NCBI RefSeq assembly: GCF_021462405.1
Contig: NZ_JAKEDU010000012.1
Coordinates: 1 to 54,378, forward strand
Reading direction: 5' to 3'
Source of the DNA: Thermus tengchongensis
GTDB lineage: Bacteria; Deinococcota; Deinococci; Deinococcales; Thermaceae
Length of the DNA stretch: 54,378 nt
Positions 52,756-54,378 of this stretch are shown here, in pieces; within the stretch, counting starts at the first letter, position 1; every line of letters starts with the position of its first letter. A model generated the notes under the pieces. That model ran no database searches, had not been told where the DNA came from, and saw only the letters and a program-made list of their open reading frames with translations. The position numbers and the translations under genes were made by a program.

Positions 52756-53078
52756 ACTCCTGGAGGAAGCGCTCCTCCAAGAGGCCAAGAAGGGTCCTCT
52801 TGCCCTCCTCGTTCAGGTACACGCCCCCCGCCCGGGCCTCGGCATGGTCTGGGGTTAGCCTGCCCCGGCGGAAGGCGGAAAGCACCAGCCCGTCCACCAC
52901 CGGCACCCGGAACTCCTCCATGAGGTCCAGGGCTAGGGAGGGGTTGCAGCGCCCATACCGCCACCCGGCGCACCTGCCGGGCGGGAAAGCTGGCCAAGGT
53001 CTCCCCTTCCGCCTCCAGGAGAAGCCTCCCCTGCCTTAGGCGCAGGGTGGCCCCTTGGCGGGTGAGGTGAAGGTTCAT
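52634..53078 (-). pseudogene. cas1 with large internal deletion, beside array B
   Basis: The N-terminal strands MNLHLTRQGATLRLRQGRLL and FPARQVRRVAVWA are joined near 52950 to the C-terminal part NPSLALDLMEEFRVPVVDGL, GGVYLNEEGKRTLL and KAAILGRERYTPFYLRQR, in a different frame. About 150 central residues, including the Glu and His metal ligands, are missing. The ATG overlaps the csm6 stop (TGATG), so it was the next gene in that operon and preceded array B. Confidence 0.85.
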
Positions 53079-54283
53079 CAGAACTTGGGCCAGGGGGGAA
53101 GGGGCCTGAGCCGTTCGTCCAAGCCCTGGATAAAGGTCCGCAGGCGCTCGTAGTCTTCCCGCTCCACGGGCCTGGTGCCGTGGGCCAGGATGCTCTCGTG
53201 CCTGCGGGCCAGGAGGGCCTGCAAGCGGTTCTTCTCCCCAAAAAGGCGCTGGGCCAGGGTGCCCTTCTGTCCAAAGGCTAGGTCCAGGTCAAAGGCCGCC
53301 TCCAGAAGGTCCATGAGGCCCCGGGGCTTCAGGATGCGCTCCCGCAGGGACTCGGGGAAGCCCTCGGGCCAGGTCCTGGGGTCCTTGAGCACGAAGCCCA
53401 GCCGCTCCCAGATGTCCGCCTCCACCACCAGCTCCAAGGCCCGGTAGAGCCGGGCCAAGGCATCGTCAAAGCGGCCCACCTCCGCCCGGCGCTCCGCGTT
53501 GGCCAAGAGGTCCTGGAGGAGGGGGAAGGTGGGCTTTTCCCCCGCCTCCACGATGGCCCTCAAGGGGGGCAAAAGGGCCTCGAGGCCCCGCAACACCCGC
53601 ACCTTGGCCCCGTGTCCCCAGGCCTCGGCCACCCCCAGGGCCACAGGCAGGTGCCGCTCCAGAAGCTCCAGCGCCCGGGAATGCCGGAAGCGGTCCCACT
53701 CCATGAGCCCCTCCACCACCCCCACCATTCCCCGGTAAAAGCGCTCCTCCGAGGGGGAAAGGGGGCGCTTGAGGAGGCTTTCCAGCTCGGCCAGGGCCAC
53801 ACCCAGGTTCAGCCCGTTCCAGGCCCGGGTGAAGGCGGCCCACTCCCGCAGGCCCAGCCGGGCCGTGGGGTCCTCCAGGAGCCGGAGCCGCTCCGCCCCG
53901 GGGAGCACCCGGCCCGTTTCCGGGTCGCGGCGCTCCCCGCCCACGTAGCTGAAGACCACCCCCCGCCCGGTGAGGGCCAGGACCAGCCCCGCCGCCATGG
54001 GCTTGGTGCCCCCCGTGAGGTCGGCCACGATGGCGCTGGCCTCCCACTCCAGGGCCTTGCGTAAGGCCTTCACCGCCACCTGGTAGGCCTCGAGGAGGCT
54101 TTCGGCGTCCTCCAGGAGGAAGGTGTGGTGGCGGAAGGAAGCCCCGTAGTCCCGCACCAGCTCCGCGGCCACGGGGTGGCTCTCCTGGCTGGCCACGAAG
54201 ATCACTCCCTCGGGGGCGTGGTGGGCCAGGCTCTCCTCCAAAGGCGCCCGGGTGGTGCCCACGGTGAGAATGAGAACCTTCAT
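53078..54283 (-). CDS. csm6: Csm6-type CARF-HEPN ribonuclease, copy 2
   Basis: 401 residues. CARF: MKVLILTVGTTRAPLEESLA and AIVADLTGGTKPMAAGLVLAL. A helical middle (RALELLERHLPVALGVAEAW) leads to the HEPN active site RHESILAH (R361, H368). Differs clearly from copy 1 in length and N-terminus, so not a recent duplicate. Probably activated by cyclic oligoadenylate from Csm1. Confidence 0.9.
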   Translation of the reverse strand: MKVLILTVGTTRAPLEESLAHHAPEGVIFVASQESHPVAAELVRDYGASFRHHTFLLEDAESLLEAYQVAVKALRKALEWEASAIVADLTGGTKPMAAGLVLALTGRGVVFSYVGGERRDPETGRVLPGAERLRLLEDPTARLGLREWAAFTRAWNGLNLGVALAELESLLKRPLSPSEERFYRGMVGVVEGLMEWDRFRHSRALELLERHLPVALGVAEAWGHGAKVRVLRGLEALLPPLRAIVEAGEKPTFPLLQDLLANAERRAEVGRFDDALARLYRALELVVEADIWERLGFVLKDPRTWPEGFPESLRERILKPRGLMDLLEAAFDLDLAFGQKGTLAQRLFGEKNRLQALLARRHESILAHGTRPVEREDYERLRTFIQGLDERLRPLPPWPKF

Positions 54284-54378
54284 GCCCCCATTATTCGCCG
54301 CCCTGCGGGCCGCCGCGGGCTTCCCCCCAGGCGCTGGGGCCTAAGTGCCCCTCCATTATCCTTGCCCCATGCCAGCCC
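54284..54378. promoter_or_regulatory. Intergenic promoter region at the window edge
   Basis: On the minus strand GCGAATAATGGGGGC lies just before the csm6 ATG and may hold its -10. On the plus strand TATCCT (54357-54362) followed by ATG at 54370 could be a leaderless start of a divergent gene that runs off the window. Confidence 0.3.

Overview
The window reads as Thermus DNA. It is GC-rich, codes densely on both strands with many ATGA overlaps between genes, and has leaderless promoters (a -10 box six bases before the ATG). Its family set, LexA/ImuB/DnaE2 plus type III-A and III-B CRISPR modules with Can1-, Csm6- and Csx1-like effectors, is typical of Thermus megaplasmids such as pTT27. The organism and replicon are inferred from content; no rRNA, tRNA or replication gene was seen.

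Layout. (1) 1-630: end of a frameshifted IS3-type transposase. (2) 709-14172, minus strand: a catabolic cluster. A branched-chain-type ABC importer (livKHMGF), a kynurenine-formamidase-like hydrolase and a stand-alone RAM protein lead into an operon for CoA-dependent 2-aminobenzoate (anthranilate) breakdown: monooxygenase/reductase fusion, SDR, MarR regulator, enoyl-CoA hydratase, acyl-CoA dehydrogenase, CoA ligase and RidA. The two promoters carry the same TTGA-N4-TCAA dyad over the -35 box. (3) 14506-16073: a decayed IS982-like element with a duplicated left end, then a VapBC pair. (4) 16172-17499: an M23/lamin-tail lipoprotein and a small unknown gene. (5) 17556-22570: a LexA-like repressor with a palindromic self-operator, ImuB, a DUF6504-like protein and DnaE2, together a damage-inducible mutasome. 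(6) 22759-23919: an unknown small gene and a RelE-type toxin-antitoxin pair.

(7) 24125-41166 is a CRISPR region. It opens with an adaptation module of reverse transcriptase, Cas1 and Cas2, followed by a two-repeat array. The RT is not fused to the active Cas1, but its C-terminal third resembles a catalytically dead Cas1 helical domain. Next come a Can1-like nuclease broken by one in-frame TAG and, convergently, a type III-B set (cmr6-5-4-1-3-2, csx1, cas6, csm6). An IS605/IS1341-type element carrying only tnpB splits cmr2 (cas10), so type III-B is probably dead.

(8) 41815-52755 is a cassette bounded by inverted repeats of about 475 bp. Each repeat contains the 3' end of a ruined cas1 and a CRISPR leader. 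Between them lie array A (18 repeats), a complete csm1-5 operon with HD and GGDD motifs intact, cas2, a DUF4143 ATPase and array B (15 repeats, opposite orientation, same repeat). A and B share diverged copies of spacers, and B holds one spacer four times in tandem. (9) 53078-54283: a second csm6.

Working model: Csm1 is the only intact cyclic-oligoadenylate synthase here and would signal to the two Csm6 proteins and Csx1. The only intact cas1 is the RT-linked one, so arrays A and B probably depend on it, or on a cas1 elsewhere, for new spacers. If the RT module serves them, they could receive RNA-derived spacers.
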